Of a DNA stretch of 64,000 bases, positions 37,878 through 47,972 are shown one piece after another (within the stretch, counting starts at the first letter, position 1; each line of letters begins with the position of its first letter). Made by a program: the position numbers and the translations under genes. The DNA lies in the NCBI RefSeq assembly GCF_902502825.2, contig NZ_LR723673.1, positions 86,935 through 150,934 of the forward strand. Reading direction: 5' to 3'. The DNA is from Pseudorhizobium flavum. Lineage in GTDB: Bacteria; Pseudomonadota; Alphaproteobacteria; Rhizobiales; Rhizobiaceae. Below the pieces are notes generated by a model that was not told the DNA's origin, searched no databases, and saw nothing but the letters and a program-made list of their open reading frames with translations.

Positions 37878-39097
37878 GCGACCACCTCCGATCCCTTAAA
37901 CACCCGCGCGTGAAGCGGGTTGAACCCCATTCGGTAGACCAGCTCAGCCGGTCGCTCGATGTCCCAGATCGCGAAATCCGCGGACTTGCCAACCTCAATC
38001 GTGCCGGTCTTCGAAAGCAGGCCCAGCGCGCGCGCGGCTTCTCGCGTCACCCCGGCGATGCATTCGTCCACCGTGAGCCGGAACAGCGTCGCTGCCATGT
38101 TCATGGCAAGAAGCAGCGAGGTGAGGGGGGACGTCCCGGGATTGCAGTCGGTGGCAACGGCGATCGCCACTGCGGCCTCACGCAGCGCCGCAACAGGCGG
38201 CTTCTGTGTTTCCTTGATGGCGTAGAATGCGCCCGGCAGAAGCACAGCCACCGTCCCCGCCTTCGCCATCGCGGCCACTCCGTCCCCGTCGAGATATTCG
38301 AGATGATCCGCGGAAAGCGCTCCATAGGAGGCCGCCATCGCGGCACCTCCGAGGTTCGACAGCTGCTCTGCATGAAGCTTGACAGGCAGTTTTAGCGTTC
38401 TGGCCTTGTCGAAGACCAGACGCATTTCGTCGACAGAGAAGGCAATGCCTTCGCAGAACCCGTCCACGGCATCGATCAGCCCTTCCGCATGCCCCTGTTC
38501 CATGCCGGGCAGAACAACTTCGCGGATATAGTCCTCGTTGCGGCCCTTATAGGCGGCGGGCGTGGCGTGGGCTGCCAGATAGGACGTAGCGACTCGCATG
38601 GGGCGCTGTTTTTCCAGTGCCCGCGCCGCCCGCAGCATGTTGAGCTCGCCGTCGATGTTGAGCCCGTAGCCGGATTTGATTTCCAATGTTCCCACGCCCT
38701 CTCGGAGAAGCGTATCCACACGGGGAAGGCTTGCCTCCACCAGTTCGGGTACGGAGAGTGCATTGGTCGCGGCTACGGAGGAAACGATCCCGCCGCCCGC
38801 GCGCGCGATCTCCTCATAGGTCGCGCCGTTCAGCCGCATCTCAAACTCCATCGCCCGATCGCCGCCGAACACCAGGTGCGTGTGGCAGTCGATGAAGGCT
38901 GGCGTTACCCAGCGGCCTTCAAGGTTTCGGTGTTCGGCATCGCCCGCGGCCTCCGGTAAGTCATCAGCGCGGCCGATCCAGCTGATGCGACCGTCCTCGC
39001 ACAGGATCGCGGCATCTTCCATGACGCCGCAGCCCGGCTCCTGCGGTGCAAGGGTGGCTAGGCGGGCATGCGTCCACAGCGTTCGGTGGTGGTTCAT
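37874..39097 (-). CDS. hutI: imidazolonepropionase
   Basis: 407-aa amidohydrolase that opens the imidazolone ring to formiminoglutamate. The metal-binding HTH is at 72-74 ([17 protein letters not shown]). [10 protein letters not shown] and [29 protein letters not shown] follow. I chose the ATG at 39097, which has a GGAGG site 4 bp upstream; the frame starts 11 codons earlier without one. First gene of the leftward hut operon, divergent from hutF across the palindrome at 39161. Confidence 0.96.
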   Translation of the reverse strand: MNHHRTLWTHARLATLAPQEPGCGVMEDAAILCEDGRISWIGRADDLPEAAGDAEHRNLEGRWVTPAFIDCHTHLVFGGDRAMEFEMRLNGATYEEIARAGGGIVSSVAATNALSVPELVEASLPRVDTLLREGVGTLEIKSGYGLNIDGELNMLRAARALEKQRPMRVATSYLAAHATPAAYKGRNEDYIREVVLPGMEQGHAEGLIDAVDGFCEGIAFSVDEMRLVFDKARTLKLPVKLHAEQLSNLGGAAMAASYGALSADHLEYLDGDGVAAMAKAGTVAVLLPGAFYAIKETQKPPVAALREAAVAIAVATDCNPGTSPLTSLLLAMNMAATLFRLTVDECIAGVTREAARALGLLSKTGTIEVGKSADFAIWDIERPAELVYRMGFNPLHARVFKGSEVVA

Positions 39098-39160
39098 GCG
39101 GCCTCCGAATTCACTTGAGTTCACGGCCATTCTTGCGCGACCTTCCCATTGTTCTCTTTA

Positions 39161-39172
39161 ATGTATATACAT
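39161..39172. promoter_or_regulatory. GTNTANAC palindrome, putative HutC operator 1
   Basis: ATGTATATACAT is a perfect 12-bp palindrome fitting the HutC-subfamily consensus GTNTANAC. It lies in the 145-bp divergent gap between hutI and hutF, where it can control both directions. Urocanate would be the expected inducer. Confidence 0.65.
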
Positions 39173-39242
39173 AGGCCGGACTTTGGCAAGCGTTGGATCG
39201 TCAACATCGACGGGACGGCGGACGGTACAGGCGGAGGGCATC

Positions 39243-40589
39243 GTGACGGCGATCCATGCAAAGCAGGCGCTTCTTCCCGGTGGGTGGGCACGAGACGTGC
39301 GGATCGAGCTGGCGGAGGGCAAGATTTGCGGGATCGAGCGTGAAGCCGAAGCACAGCCGGCGGACGAGCGGCAAGACGCGGTCGTGCCGGCAATCGGCAA
39401 CCTCCACAGCCACGCCTTCCAGCGCGCAATGGCCGGTCTGGCTGAGATCCGCGGTCCTGGCGACGACAGCTTCTGGAGCTGGCGCACGACCATGTACAAA
39501 TTTGCGCTGAGTATGACGCCAGATCAGGTCGAGGCGGTCGCTGCACAGCTTTATATGGAAATGCTGGAGGCCGGCTTCGCGCGCGTGGGCGAGTTCCATT
39601 ATCTGCACAACAACGCTGACGGTGGGCACTACGACGACATCGCAGAAATGGCTGGTCGTATAGCCGCAGCTTCGGAGGAGGCGGGTATCGGCCTGACGCT
39701 CCTTCCGGTGTTTTACGCCCATTCCGGCTTCGGCGGTCAGTCGCCCCTCGAAGGTCAGCGGCGCTTCATCCACTCGCTCGAGAGCTTCGGGCGATTGATG
39801 CGAAGGTGTGAAGCGATTACCGCCTCGCTTCCGGGCGCCACGCTGGGCGTGGCACCCCATAGCCTGCGTGCCGTGAGCGAGGAGGAACTGAGCGAACTGG
39901 TTGCCCTGGCCAAATCGCGGCCCATCCACATCCACATTGCCGAACAGACCAAGGAAGTCGAAGACTGCATCGCCTGGTCGGGTGCCAGGCCGGTGGAGTG
40001 GCTGCTCGATCACGCTGAGGTGGACGATCGCTGGTGCCTCATCCACGCGACGCATATGACCGACGCCGAGACGCAGCGCATGGCGCAAAGCGGGGCAGTT
40101 GCTGGCCTTTGCCCAATCACCGAGGCGAACCTGGGCGACGGTGTCTTCAATGCGCCGATCTTCTTGGAAGAGAAGGGGCGCTTCGGCGTTGGCTCCGACT
40201 CCAACATCCTCATCTCTCTGCCGGAAGAACTGCGGACGCTGGAATATTCGCAGCGCCTGTCGCGCCGCGCGCGCAATGTGATTGCCGATCCCGGAGGCTC
40301 GACCGGGCGGAGGCTGTTCGAGGAGACCAGCCGCGGGGCCGGGCAGGCGCTTCAGTCACGCAGCGAGATCGAGGTCGGTGCCAGCGCCGAGATGATCGCG
40401 CTCGACCTGCGTGGAGTACCTCACCTCCAGCAGGACCGCCTGCTCGATCACTGGATCTTTGCCGGGGGTGTCGCGGTCGACACGGTCTGGGCAGCAGGCA
40501 GAAAGCGCGTTGAGGGTGGACGGCATGTCAAGCGGGATGCGATCTCCCGTCGGTTCAACCAGGTGATGAAAGAGCTTGCCCGCGCATGA
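39243..40589 (+). CDS. hutF: formimidoylglutamate deiminase
   Basis: 448-aa amidohydrolase-fold enzyme that converts N-formiminoglutamate to N-formylglutamate and ammonia, feeding HutG. The HSH metal motif is at 55-57 (GNLHSHAFQRAMAGL), and HIHIAEQTKEVEDC, WCLIHATHMT and GVGSDSNILIS are further metal or active-site segments. I chose the GTG at 39243 with GGAGGG 4 bp upstream; the open frame begins 20 codons earlier. HutF with HutG shows the five-step route and not direct formiminoglutamase. Confidence 0.94.
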   Translation: MTAIHAKQALLPGGWARDVRIELAEGKICGIEREAEAQPADERQDAVVPAIGNLHSHAFQRAMAGLAEIRGPGDDSFWSWRTTMYKFALSMTPDQVEAVAAQLYMEMLEAGFARVGEFHYLHNNADGGHYDDIAEMAGRIAAASEEAGIGLTLLPVFYAHSGFGGQSPLEGQRRFIHSLESFGRLMRRCEAITASLPGATLGVAPHSLRAVSEEELSELVALAKSRPIHIHIAEQTKEVEDCIAWSGARPVEWLLDHAEVDDRWCLIHATHMTDAETQRMAQSGAVAGLCPITEANLGDGVFNAPIFLEEKGRFGVGSDSNILISLPEELRTLEYSQRLSRRARNVIADPGGSTGRRLFEETSRGAGQALQSRSEIEVGASAEMIALDLRGVPHLQQDRLLDHWIFAGGVAVDTVWAAGRKRVEGGRHVKRDAISRRFNQVMKELARA

Positions 40590-40671
40590 GGCTGGAACGT
40601 AAGGAAGTTTTTTCGGACCAGAGCGTCGCCGGGTTACATCTTCCAGACGACGGAGAGGAAGACGACATATC

Positions 40672-41400
40672 GTGGCGGACATCGGCGGCAGGACCCAGAC
40701 GCTCCACCAGCGCATACTAGATGACATTGAGGGTAATATCGTCTCGGGGCAGTGGCCACCCGGCCACCGCATCCCCTTCGAGGTCGATCTGGCGGCCCAG
40801 TACGGATGTTCACGCATGACCGTGAACAAGGTGATGACGCAGCTGGCAAAGTCGGGCCTGATCGAACGGCGCAAGAAGTCAGGCAGTTTCGTCACGCGGC
40901 CGCAGGCCCAGTCAGCGGTTCTGGAGATCGCCGATATTGAGCAGGAGGTGAGGTCGCTGAACCTGCGCTACGCCTTCAGGCTTGAACGCCGGCAGGTGAG
41001 GAGCGCAACGCAAGCGGACCTGCGTGCTCTGGAAACGAAGCAGGCGGAAGATGTACTGGCGGTCGCTTGCATCCATTTCGCCGGGGAGCGGCCTTTCTGT
41101 GTCGAGGACCGCATCATCAACCTGGCTGCGGTTCCCGGCGCTGCGGCAGAAGACTTCTCTAAGACGCCGCCGGGACGTTGGCTTTTGGGCGAGATTCCCT
41201 GGAGCGCTGCAGAGCACCGCATCCAAGCGACTGCAGCAACGGCCGAGATGGCCGCGATGCTCGGTGTCGCCAAGGGATGTCCCTGCCTTCTGATCGAGCG
41301 GCGGACCTGGAGCGATGCAGGAACGATCACCTATGTCCGCCTGACGTATCCCGGCGAAACACATTCCCTCGTTGCTCGGTTCACTCCCGCGTCACGGTGA
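40672..41400 (+). CDS. hutC: HutC, GntR-family histidine utilisation repressor
   Basis: 242-aa GntR/HutC repressor starting at a GTG. The winged helix lies at about 10-75 (IVSGQWPPGHRIPFEVDLAAQYGCSRMTVNKVMTQL) and the UTRA ligand domain follows, with VEDRIINLAAVPGAA and the C-terminal ITYVRLTYPGETHSLVARF. HutC proteins respond to urocanate. It is 83 bp after hutF and probably in the same transcript; the two GTNTANAC palindromes are likely targets. Confidence 0.93.
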   Translation: MADIGGRTQTLHQRILDDIEGNIVSGQWPPGHRIPFEVDLAAQYGCSRMTVNKVMTQLAKSGLIERRKKSGSFVTRPQAQSAVLEIADIEQEVRSLNLRYAFRLERRQVRSATQADLRALETKQAEDVLAVACIHFAGERPFCVEDRIINLAAVPGAAAEDFSKTPPGRWLLGEIPWSAAEHRIQATAATAEMAAMLGVAKGCPCLLIERRTWSDAGTITYVRLTYPGETHSLVARFTPASR

Positions 41401-41461
41401 ATATGGCAAAGCTGGGATGCGTTGAAGCGAGGAGGAGGGGGGAGCCGGTGGCTGGCCTGAC

Positions 41462-41665
41462 TCAGACGTAGCTGTCGAACACCTCCTTAACGGCATCCAG
41501 CCATTGCTGGAGAAGACCGGGATCGTTCCAGACCATCCAAATCCCCATCGCCAGAGCGACCAGCAAAGCGGCACCGATCAGCTTTCGGACGACGAAGAAC
41601 ACGAGCCAGAGCACCAAGACGGAAACCACGCCCGATATTATGAGTGAGTAGAGGCTGTCCGGCAT
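41462..41665 (-). CDS. small membrane protein, hypothetical
   Basis: 67-aa protein with two closely spaced hydrophobic segments (LYSLIISGVVSVLVLWLVFFVV and LIGAALLVALAMGIWMVW) and a C-terminal helix WLDAVKEVFDSYV. The ATG at 41665 has AGGAG 6 bp upstream, which supports real translation; the frame is open further upstream without a better start. No family is recognised. It stands alone between hutC and the argH operon. Confidence 0.6.
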   Translation of the reverse strand: MPDSLYSLIISGVVSVLVLWLVFFVVRKLIGAALLVALAMGIWMVWNDPGLLQQWLDAVKEVFDSYV

Positions 41666-41992
41666 CGTCGTCTCCTGATCATCTGCTTTGCTCCTACACC
41701 CTTCCGCCGCGTTAGAGGGTTTTTTGATGTCCGGCAGCTGGTGATCGGAAGCGGGCGGGCCGTTAGCGGTCGCTGTGAAAAGCTGCAGAGCATGCAGTTT
41801 TCTTCTGAAGGCTAGACTCCAGCCTGTGGGCGTTGCCGATGTCCACGACAGGCTTCGGCGGCCTCTCTTGTTCGCGAGCTCAGATCGAAGGACGCGGGGC
41901 ATCTTCCAAAATGGAATACCTGGTGGAATTCTTTTCATTTTGCTGGGCCGCTTACCGGAGCGACTATGACGAACGGAATGCGGAGAGATGTC
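41666..41992. other. intergenic region between the small membrane ORF and argH
   Basis: About 327 bp without a recognisable gene. It should hold the promoters for the small leftward ORF and for the rightward argH operon, but no convincing operator was identified. Confidence 0.5.
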
Positions 41993-43408
41993 ATGAACCA
42001 GAGCAAGGCCCTGTGGGGTGGTCGTTTCCGGGCGCAGCCTGACCCCGCGCTGACCCGATATTCTCGCTCAGATGCGAGCCACCTTCGCCTTGTCGCTTTC
42101 GACGTGGCGGGATCGCGCGCCCATGCCCGCGAGTTGGTACGGGCAGGTATTCTCACAGATGAGGAGTGCTTCAATATCCTCACGACACTCGACGCGATTG
42201 CAGCGGAGTCGGCAAGTGGGGAGATCGAACCAGCCGCCAGCGACGAAGACATCCATACCTTTATTGAACGCCACTTGATCGAGCGCCTTGGCGACCTGGG
42301 AGGTAAACTTCGTGCGGGCCGCTCGCGCAATGATCAGGCCGCCAACGACCTCAAGCTATATCTGCGGGAGGAGGCGAAAGCTGTTTCGCAGGAGCTTTTC
42401 GCGCTGATCGACGCCCTGATCGATCAGGCATCGTCGCACCTGAACAGCCCGGCTCCGGGTTTCACTCATCTTCAGGCCGCGCAACCAATTGTCTTCGGAC
42501 ATCAGTTGATGGCGCATGCCCAGGCCTTCTCCCGCAATATCGATCGACTGAGGGATTGGCATCGCCGCAGTGCTCGCTCCCCACTTGGAGCTGCGGCGCT
42601 GGCCGGAAGTGCAATCGCGCGTCACCCGCAAGAAACGGCGCGGGAGCTCGGATATGACGGCTCCTTTGAAAACTCGATCGATGCGGTGGGAAGCCGTGAC
42701 CACGTTGCCGAATTCCTCTTCGTCACGGCGATGATCGGTGTCGACCTGTCGCGGTTGTCGGAAGAGATCATCCTGTGGTGCTCGCAGTCATTCGCATGGG
42801 CGAAGCTGGATGACGCCTTCTCGACGGGCTCGTCGATCATGCCGCAAAAGAAGAACCCCGACATTGCAGAGCTGACCAGGGGGCGTAGCGCGAGGTTGAT
42901 CGGCTGCCTTTCCAGCATCATGGCCACCCTCAAAGGCCTCCCCTTCGCTTACAATCGTGATCTGATCGAAGACAAGAAGGCCGCATTCGAGGCCGTGGAC
43001 ACCCTGCACATGGCACTCCCTGCCATGAGTGGGCTTGTCAGGACGCTGAAATTCGACGTCGACCGGATGCGATCCGCGGCGACCCAGGGCTTCACGCTGG
43101 CGACAGAAATGGCAGACTGGCTGGCCTTGCGTGGCATCCCCTTCTCCCACGCCCATGAGATCACTGGGAGAGCTGTCCGCTATTGCGAGGATCACGGCGT
43201 TACGCTGGAAGATCTCACGCCTGACATGCTGGCTGCGATTGATCCGGCGTTGGAGCGATCGATCATGGAGCATCTGTCACTGGACGCCGCGCTTGCCGCG
43301 CGCTCGGCCCATGGCGGCACGAGCCCGGCGGCTGTCGAACGACAGATTGGTCGCCTGAGCCTCACACTGGCACCGCTTCGCGATTGGGCAGAGGAGGAGA
43401 CTCTATGA
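41993..43408 (+). CDS. argH: argininosuccinate lyase family protein (argH paralogue)
   Basis: 471-aa member of the fumarase/ASL superfamily. WGGRF near the start, AGRSRNDQAANDLKLYLR, FTHLQAAQP and the signature GSSIMPQKKNPD (near 280-291, with the catalytic serine) all match argininosuccinate lyase. I chose the ATG at 41993 behind CGGAGAG. It is fused by ATGA to a polar amino-acid ABC permease, which argues for a catabolic or salvage role (an argininosuccinate-like or aspartate-adduct substrate) and not core arginine synthesis; this is inference. Confidence 0.85.
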   Translation: MNQSKALWGGRFRAQPDPALTRYSRSDASHLRLVAFDVAGSRAHARELVRAGILTDEECFNILTTLDAIAAESASGEIEPAASDEDIHTFIERHLIERLGDLGGKLRAGRSRNDQAANDLKLYLREEAKAVSQELFALIDALIDQASSHLNSPAPGFTHLQAAQPIVFGHQLMAHAQAFSRNIDRLRDWHRRSARSPLGAAALAGSAIARHPQETARELGYDGSFENSIDAVGSRDHVAEFLFVTAMIGVDLSRLSEEIILWCSQSFAWAKLDDAFSTGSSIMPQKKNPDIAELTRGRSARLIGCLSSIMATLKGLPFAYNRDLIEDKKAAFEAVDTLHMALPAMSGLVRTLKFDVDRMRSAATQGFTLATEMADWLALRGIPFSHAHEITGRAVRYCEDHGVTLEDLTPDMLAAIDPALERSIMEHLSLDAALAARSAHGGTSPAAVERQIGRLSLTLAPLRDWAEEETL

Positions 43409-44280
43409 CACCTGCCGCCGGCTCCAATGGCCTTGCCCCTGCGCCAATACGGGATCCGACCACCTACACGATAAAGCCGCGCCGTCACTACGGGCGCTGG
43501 TTGGCAACTACCCTGATACTTTTGGCCCTTGCCGGTATCGTCAGAGCCTTCGCGCTTGGCCAGATCGAATGGGCGGTCGTTGCGCAGTTCCTGACCGCAC
43601 CAGCGATCCTCTTTGGCTTGGTCAACACCATCATCATGGCGATTGCCGCCATGGCGCTCGGCATCACCCTCGGCGTCCTCTTCGCCGTGATGGTCATGTC
43701 ACCAAACCCGGTTCTGCATTACTCCGCCAAGGGCTATATCTGGTTCTTCCGCGGCACGCCGCTGATCCTCCAACTCCTGCTCTGGTTCAACCTGGCGCTG
43801 GTGTTCCCCACGCTCGGGATTCCGGGTCTCTTCGAGTTTCGCACGGTCGATGTCATCACCCCCTTCATGGCAACGCTCCTGGGGCTGGGGATAAACCAGG
43901 GAGCCTACACGGCTGAAGTCGTCCGCGCTGGTATCCTGTCGGTGGACCAGGGCCAGACTGAGGCGGCCCAGTCAATCGGCATGGCACGTCCGACAATCAT
44001 GCGCCGCATCGTCTTGCCGCAGGCCATGCGTGTCATCATCCCGCCAGTCGGCAATGAGTTCATCAGCATGGTCAAGCTGACGTCGCTGGCGTCGGTCATC
44101 CAGTTCTCCGAGATCTTGCGCAACGCGCAGACGATCTACTTCGCCAACGGCCGCGTCATCGAGCTCCTGATCGTTGCAGCCATCTGGTACATTGCCGTGG
44201 TGTCGGTGATGTCGATTGGACAACACTTCCTGGAGCGCCGCTTCTCGCGCGGACAGGCCAACAGGGGGCGCGGGCAATGA
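43405..44280 (+). CDS. polar amino-acid ABC transporter permease
   Basis: 291-aa HisM/GlnP-type permease with a longer N-terminal cytoplasmic part and about five membrane helices starting near residue 27 ([21 protein letters not shown]). [25 protein letters not shown] and the EAA loop [35 protein letters not shown] are typical. The start overlaps argH by ATGA and the stop overlaps the ATPase gene by ATGA. Confidence 0.92.
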   Translation: MTPAAGSNGLAPAPIRDPTTYTIKPRRHYGRWLATTLILLALAGIVRAFALGQIEWAVVAQFLTAPAILFGLVNTIIMAIAAMALGITLGVLFAVMVMSPNPVLHYSAKGYIWFFRGTPLILQLLLWFNLALVFPTLGIPGLFEFRTVDVITPFMATLLGLGINQGAYTAEVVRAGILSVDQGQTEAAQSIGMARPTIMRRIVLPQAMRVIIPPVGNEFISMVKLTSLASVIQFSEILRNAQTIYFANGRVIELLIVAAIWYIAVVSVMSIGQHFLERRFSRGQANRGRGQ

Positions 44281-45065
44281 GCTTTAACCCAAAGCAATCT
44301 GCGCCAACGCTGCTTTGTGCGCGCCAGATCACGAAAACCTTCGGAAGTTTGACGGCACTTGATGCGGTTGATCTCGATGTCACGCGCGGCGAGGTCCTCT
44401 GCATCATCGGCCCTTCGGGCTCGGGCAAGTCGACCTTGCTGCGTTGCCTGAACCAGATCGAGCGCTTCGACCGCGGCGCGATTTGGTTAGACGAGGAGAT
44501 GATCGGCTATCGCCAGGAGGGTGATACGCTCTACGAACTGGACGATCGCGCGGTTGCGCGCCAGCGTCTCGCTTGCGGCATGGTCTTTCAGCGATTCAAC
44601 CTGTTCAGCCACATGACCGCATTACAGAACGTTATGGAAGGGCCTGTCACCGTCCTGAAGCGGCCCCGGCAAGAGGTGCGCAAGGAGGCTTTGGCGCTGC
44701 TGGCCAGGGTCGGGCTGTCAGACAAGCACGATGCCTATCCTGCTCAGCTTTCGGGTGGGCAGCAGCAGCGCGTGGCGATTGCCCGCGCGCTTGCCATGAA
44801 GCCGAAGCTGATGCTGTTCGACGAGCCGACCTCAGCGCTTGATCCCGAACTTGTGGGCGAGGTGCTGACAGTCATGCGCGACCTTGCCGCCAGTGGCATG
44901 ACCATGATCGTCGTGACTCACGAGCTTGGCTTTGCGCGCGAAGTGGCCGATCGCGTTATCTTCATGGACGGCGGCCGCATCGTCGAGACTGGCGCCCCGG
45001 ACCAAGTGCTGGGCGAGCCATCGCAACAGCGAACAAAAGACTTCATCGCGGCCGTGCTGTCGTAA
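44277..45065 (+). CDS. polar amino-acid ABC transporter ATP-binding protein
   Basis: 262-aa GlnQ/HisP-type ATPase. Walker A GPSGSGKS is at 45-52, signature LSGGQQQR at 158-165, Walker [15 protein letters not shown] at 178-191, and [20 protein letters not shown] follows. Overlaps the permease by 4 bp and is 34 bp before the binding-protein gene. Confidence 0.94.
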   Translation: MSFNPKQSAPTLLCARQITKTFGSLTALDAVDLDVTRGEVLCIIGPSGSGKSTLLRCLNQIERFDRGAIWLDEEMIGYRQEGDTLYELDDRAVARQRLACGMVFQRFNLFSHMTALQNVMEGPVTVLKRPRQEVRKEALALLARVGLSDKHDAYPAQLSGGQQQRVAIARALAMKPKLMLFDEPTSALDPELVGEVLTVMRDLAASGMTMIVVTHELGFAREVADRVIFMDGGRIVETGAPDQVLGEPSQQRTKDFIAAVLS

Positions 45066-45099
45066 GGCAGCATGGCCTATAACAAGAGAGGAACTGAGA

Positions 45100-45936
45100 A
45101 TGTCATTGAGAACACTTCTGATCGCCGGCACTGTGCTCGCGGCGACGGCCACCTTCGCAGGCGCCCAGGAATTGCCGCAGCGCATAAAAGACGCCGGCAC
45201 CATTGTTGCGGCGACCAACCCGAACTACGCGCCGATCGTCTATAAAGATCCTGCGACGAACACCCTCCAGGGCCTCGATATCGCGCTTGGCGAAGCCATC
45301 GCAGAAGAACTCGGCGTCAAGATCGAGTGGCAAGAAACCGAGTTCGTTCAGATGTTGCCCTCCCTGCAGACGGGCCGCGTCGACATGGCGATGGCTGGAA
45401 TGTCGGACCTTCCGTCGCGCCGCGACACCGTCGACTTCGTCGACTACATGGTCTCTGGCGCCCAATTTTATACGTTGAAGGCGCTGTCGGAAAACATCGC
45501 CAGCACCGAAGACCTTTGCGGCAAGCGCGTCGGCGCGTCGCGCAACACCAACTGGCCCAAGCAGATCGGTGATTGGAGCAAGCAAAATTGCGAGGCGAAG
45601 GGGCTAGAGCCGGTTGAGGTCATCGGCACCGAGGGATCGGTCGATGCGCGCACGCAGTTGAAGAGCCAGCGCCTGGACGCTGCAGTGCAGGGTAGCGAAA
45701 CGCTGCCTTACTTCCAGAAGCTCGAGCCGGATACGTATGTGCTGCTCGGAGAACCCTTCACCCGTTCTCTCGCCGGCATTCCCTTTTTGAAAACGGATGA
45801 GGGAACGCAGATCCGCGAGGCAGTACAGGGTGCGCTTGAAAGACTGAAGGAGAGCGGTCGCTACTCAGAGATCTTCGCTGAATATGGGCTGACCGGAAAC
45901 GAGATTGACGCAATCGCTCTCAACCAGGGAGAATAG
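45100..45936 (+). CDS. polar amino-acid ABC transporter substrate-binding protein
   Basis: 278-aa periplasmic binding protein with a signal peptide of about 22 residues (TFAGAQ). The SBP family 3 signature is seen as LDIALGEAIAEELGVKIEWQ, and GRVDMAMAGMSDLPSRRDTVDFVDYM follows. The ATG at 45100 has AGAGAGGAA upstream; an open frame further upstream is shadow of the ATPase gene. Likely ligand is the substrate of the ArgH paralogue or its precursor. Confidence 0.92.
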   Translation: MSLRTLLIAGTVLAATATFAGAQELPQRIKDAGTIVAATNPNYAPIVYKDPATNTLQGLDIALGEAIAEELGVKIEWQETEFVQMLPSLQTGRVDMAMAGMSDLPSRRDTVDFVDYMVSGAQFYTLKALSENIASTEDLCGKRVGASRNTNWPKQIGDWSKQNCEAKGLEPVEVIGTEGSVDARTQLKSQRLDAAVQGSETLPYFQKLEPDTYVLLGEPFTRSLAGIPFLKTDEGTQIREAVQGALERLKESGRYSEIFAEYGLTGNEIDAIALNQGE

Positions 45937-45990
45937 GCCGGTGTGGACCACAGCAGCCGGGGCGAATTCCCGTTGATGTGGCCGATCCCG

Positions 45991-46884
45991 TTAGTCCTGC
46001 CGTGCAATCTCTTCCATCAACCAGTCATAGAATAGGTTGAGTGCACGGCGGGGCGTTCTATCGACGGGCCGGGTAAACCAGTAACAATTGGGACTCTTGA
46101 AGCCGAGCCCGTCGGGGTTGGTCAGCGCACCTGAAGCGAGCTCCTGTACGATCAACCCCCTTGGGATGAGTGCTAGTCCTTGCCCTGCAATCGCAGCGCG
46201 GATGACAAGCGTGTAAAAGCCGAAGCGGATATAGTGTCGAGGCTCGGGAGCGTCGACTGGAAGGGCCAAGGCTTTGCGCAAGTTTTGCCAGCAGTTTGGC
46301 GTTTGCGGATGCTCCAGAAGCGTAAAGCGATCGATGTCGGCCAAAGCCTGCAGACCACCTGCTCTCTTGATGCAGTCGGGCGCCCCGACGAGAGCAATGT
46401 CACGACCGAAGAGGTAGTCGGCCTGTTGCCCGCGCCATGGCGGAGCGCCGTAACGGAATGCTGCATCGGGCTCGGCTTGGCCGGGGGTCTCGAAACTGGT
46501 GAACTGAACATCCACGTGTGGGTAGCGTTCAGCAAATCCCCCAAATCGGGGCAGCAGCCACCGGTCTCCAAGTATCGGCAAAGTATGGAGACGCAAGACG
46601 TCTGGATCGCTTGAAAGGCGCGCCACGCGAAGGGCGGCATCCTCAAGCGCCTTCAGGGCAATCTTGGCCTGCTCGACATAGACCTTCCCGGCGTCGCTCA
46701 GTTCCAGACCCGATGCATGACGTGCAAAGAGCTTATGTCCGACCGAGCTCTCAAGCTTTGCCAGCTGCTTGCTGACCGCACTTTGGGAGAGATTAACCGC
46801 GTCGGCCGCTGCGACCGTAGAGCCTCGTTCGGCGAGTGCGATCAGCACCCTCAGTCCTGCCGTCGACGGTATTCGAGAGTTCAC
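45991..46884 (-). CDS. LysR-family regulator
   Basis: 297-aa LysR-type regulator. The N-terminal helix-turn-helix is RVLIALAERGSTVAAADAVNLSQSAVSKQLAKLE (about 12-45), followed by an effector domain with RLHTLPILGDRWLLPRFGGFAERYPHVDVQF. It resembles GcvA-type regulators. It is convergent with the argH/ABC operon, 54 bp apart, and a role in controlling it is possible but not shown. Confidence 0.88.
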   Translation of the reverse strand: MNSRIPSTAGLRVLIALAERGSTVAAADAVNLSQSAVSKQLAKLESSVGHKLFARHASGLELSDAGKVYVEQAKIALKALEDAALRVARLSSDPDVLRLHTLPILGDRWLLPRFGGFAERYPHVDVQFTSFETPGQAEPDAAFRYGAPPWRGQQADYLFGRDIALVGAPDCIKRAGGLQALADIDRFTLLEHPQTPNCWQNLRKALALPVDAPEPRHYIRFGFYTLVIRAAIAGQGLALIPRGLIVQELASGALTNPDGLGFKSPNCYWFTRPVDRTPRRALNLFYDWLMEEIARQD

Positions 46885-47066
46885 GTCTGCCTGCTTTCAG
46901 TTGGTCCATTCATCGGTCTGCCTGGTCTTCGCCTTTCAGCACTTCGGTAATAAGCAGACGTTGATCGGTGACGGTGGGCTACACCTGATGTATATCCCGT
47001 TGACATATCCCAGCAAGAGGACTAGGTAAGCGATGTCGTTGTTGGTATGCTATCGGAGTTACCCAG

Positions 47067-47297
47067 ATGGAGCAGGGGGCAGTATTTCAGAGCAACCGAA
47101 GCCAGGCAATCCGTCTGCCAAAGGCGGTCGCTTTGCCTGATGATGTGAAACGTGTCGATATCGTTGCGGTGGGACGCACACGCATCATCGCACCTGCTGG
47201 CGAAGTTTGGGACAGCTGGTTCGAAGGAGCTGCGGCGACAGCTGACTTCATGAGTGAACGTGATCAGCCTGCTTCGCAGAAACGCGAGGCATTGTAG
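47067..47297 (+). CDS. vapB: VapB antitoxin
   Basis: 76-aa AbrB/SpoVT-fold antitoxin. FQSNRSQAIRLPKAVALPDDVKRVDIVAVGRTRIIAPAG is the swapped-hairpin DNA-binding part and the acidic/polar C-terminus would clamp VapC. Preceded by GGAG and 1 bp overlap with vapC. It neutralises the toxin and represses the pair. Confidence 0.88.
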   Translation: MEQGAVFQSNRSQAIRLPKAVALPDDVKRVDIVAVGRTRIIAPAGEVWDSWFEGAAATADFMSERDQPASQKREAL

Positions 47298-47698
47298 TGC
47301 TCAAGTACATGCTGGACACCAACATCTGCATTTTTACGATTAAGAATCGACCGGAGCAGGTGCGCGAGGCGTTCAATCGCTTCCATGATCAGCTGTGCAT
47401 CAGCTCGGTTAGCTTTATGGAGCTGATTTACGGCGCGGAGAAGTCAGCCAGCCCTGAAAAGAACTTTCCCGTTGTAGAGGGCTTCGCGGCGCGTCTCGAG
47501 GTGTTGGCCTACGATGAACCGGCTGCGAGCCATACGGGGCAATTACGAGCCGAACTGGCGCGCAATGGAACTCCTATAGGTCCATATGATGCGCTGATTG
47601 CCGGACACGCTCGCTCACGCGGACTGATCATGGTCACCAATAATCGCCGAGAATTTGATCGCGTACCCGGTTTACGGGTGGAAGATTGGACTAGATAA
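47297..47698 (+). CDS. vapC: VapC toxin, PIN-domain ribonuclease
   Basis: 133-aa PIN-domain toxin starting at a GTG that overlaps the vapB stop. The acidic residues of the active site are visible: D7 in MLDTN, E42 in SFMELIYGAEKS and D98 in GPYDALIAGHAR, and TNNRREFDRVPGL near the end. VapC toxins cut tRNA or rRNA. On a plasmid the pair favours retention. Confidence 0.92.
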   Translation: MLKYMLDTNICIFTIKNRPEQVREAFNRFHDQLCISSVSFMELIYGAEKSASPEKNFPVVEGFAARLEVLAYDEPAASHTGQLRAELARNGTPIGPYDALIAGHARSRGLIMVTNNRREFDRVPGLRVEDWTR

Positions 47699-47972
47699 CC
47701 TTAAAAGCTTGATCGCAGCACCGACCACCGGAAGCCAAGGATAACGAGCTTTTGTCATCTCAGCTACTGGGTCGCAGCTCGGTTGCTGAAACATTGCAGC
47801 TTCGATAGGCAGCGGACCCTGCCTTCCCCCCAGCATTTGAGCTCAGAACCAGTCTCCATCACCTGTTGTCTCGCCAGGGACCAGTTGCGATACAAATGTC
47901 GTTTGGGTGATGTAGTTGAGGACGAAACCAGAAGCTGAATGCAAAGCTATAAAAATGCGCCTGGGATCGTGA

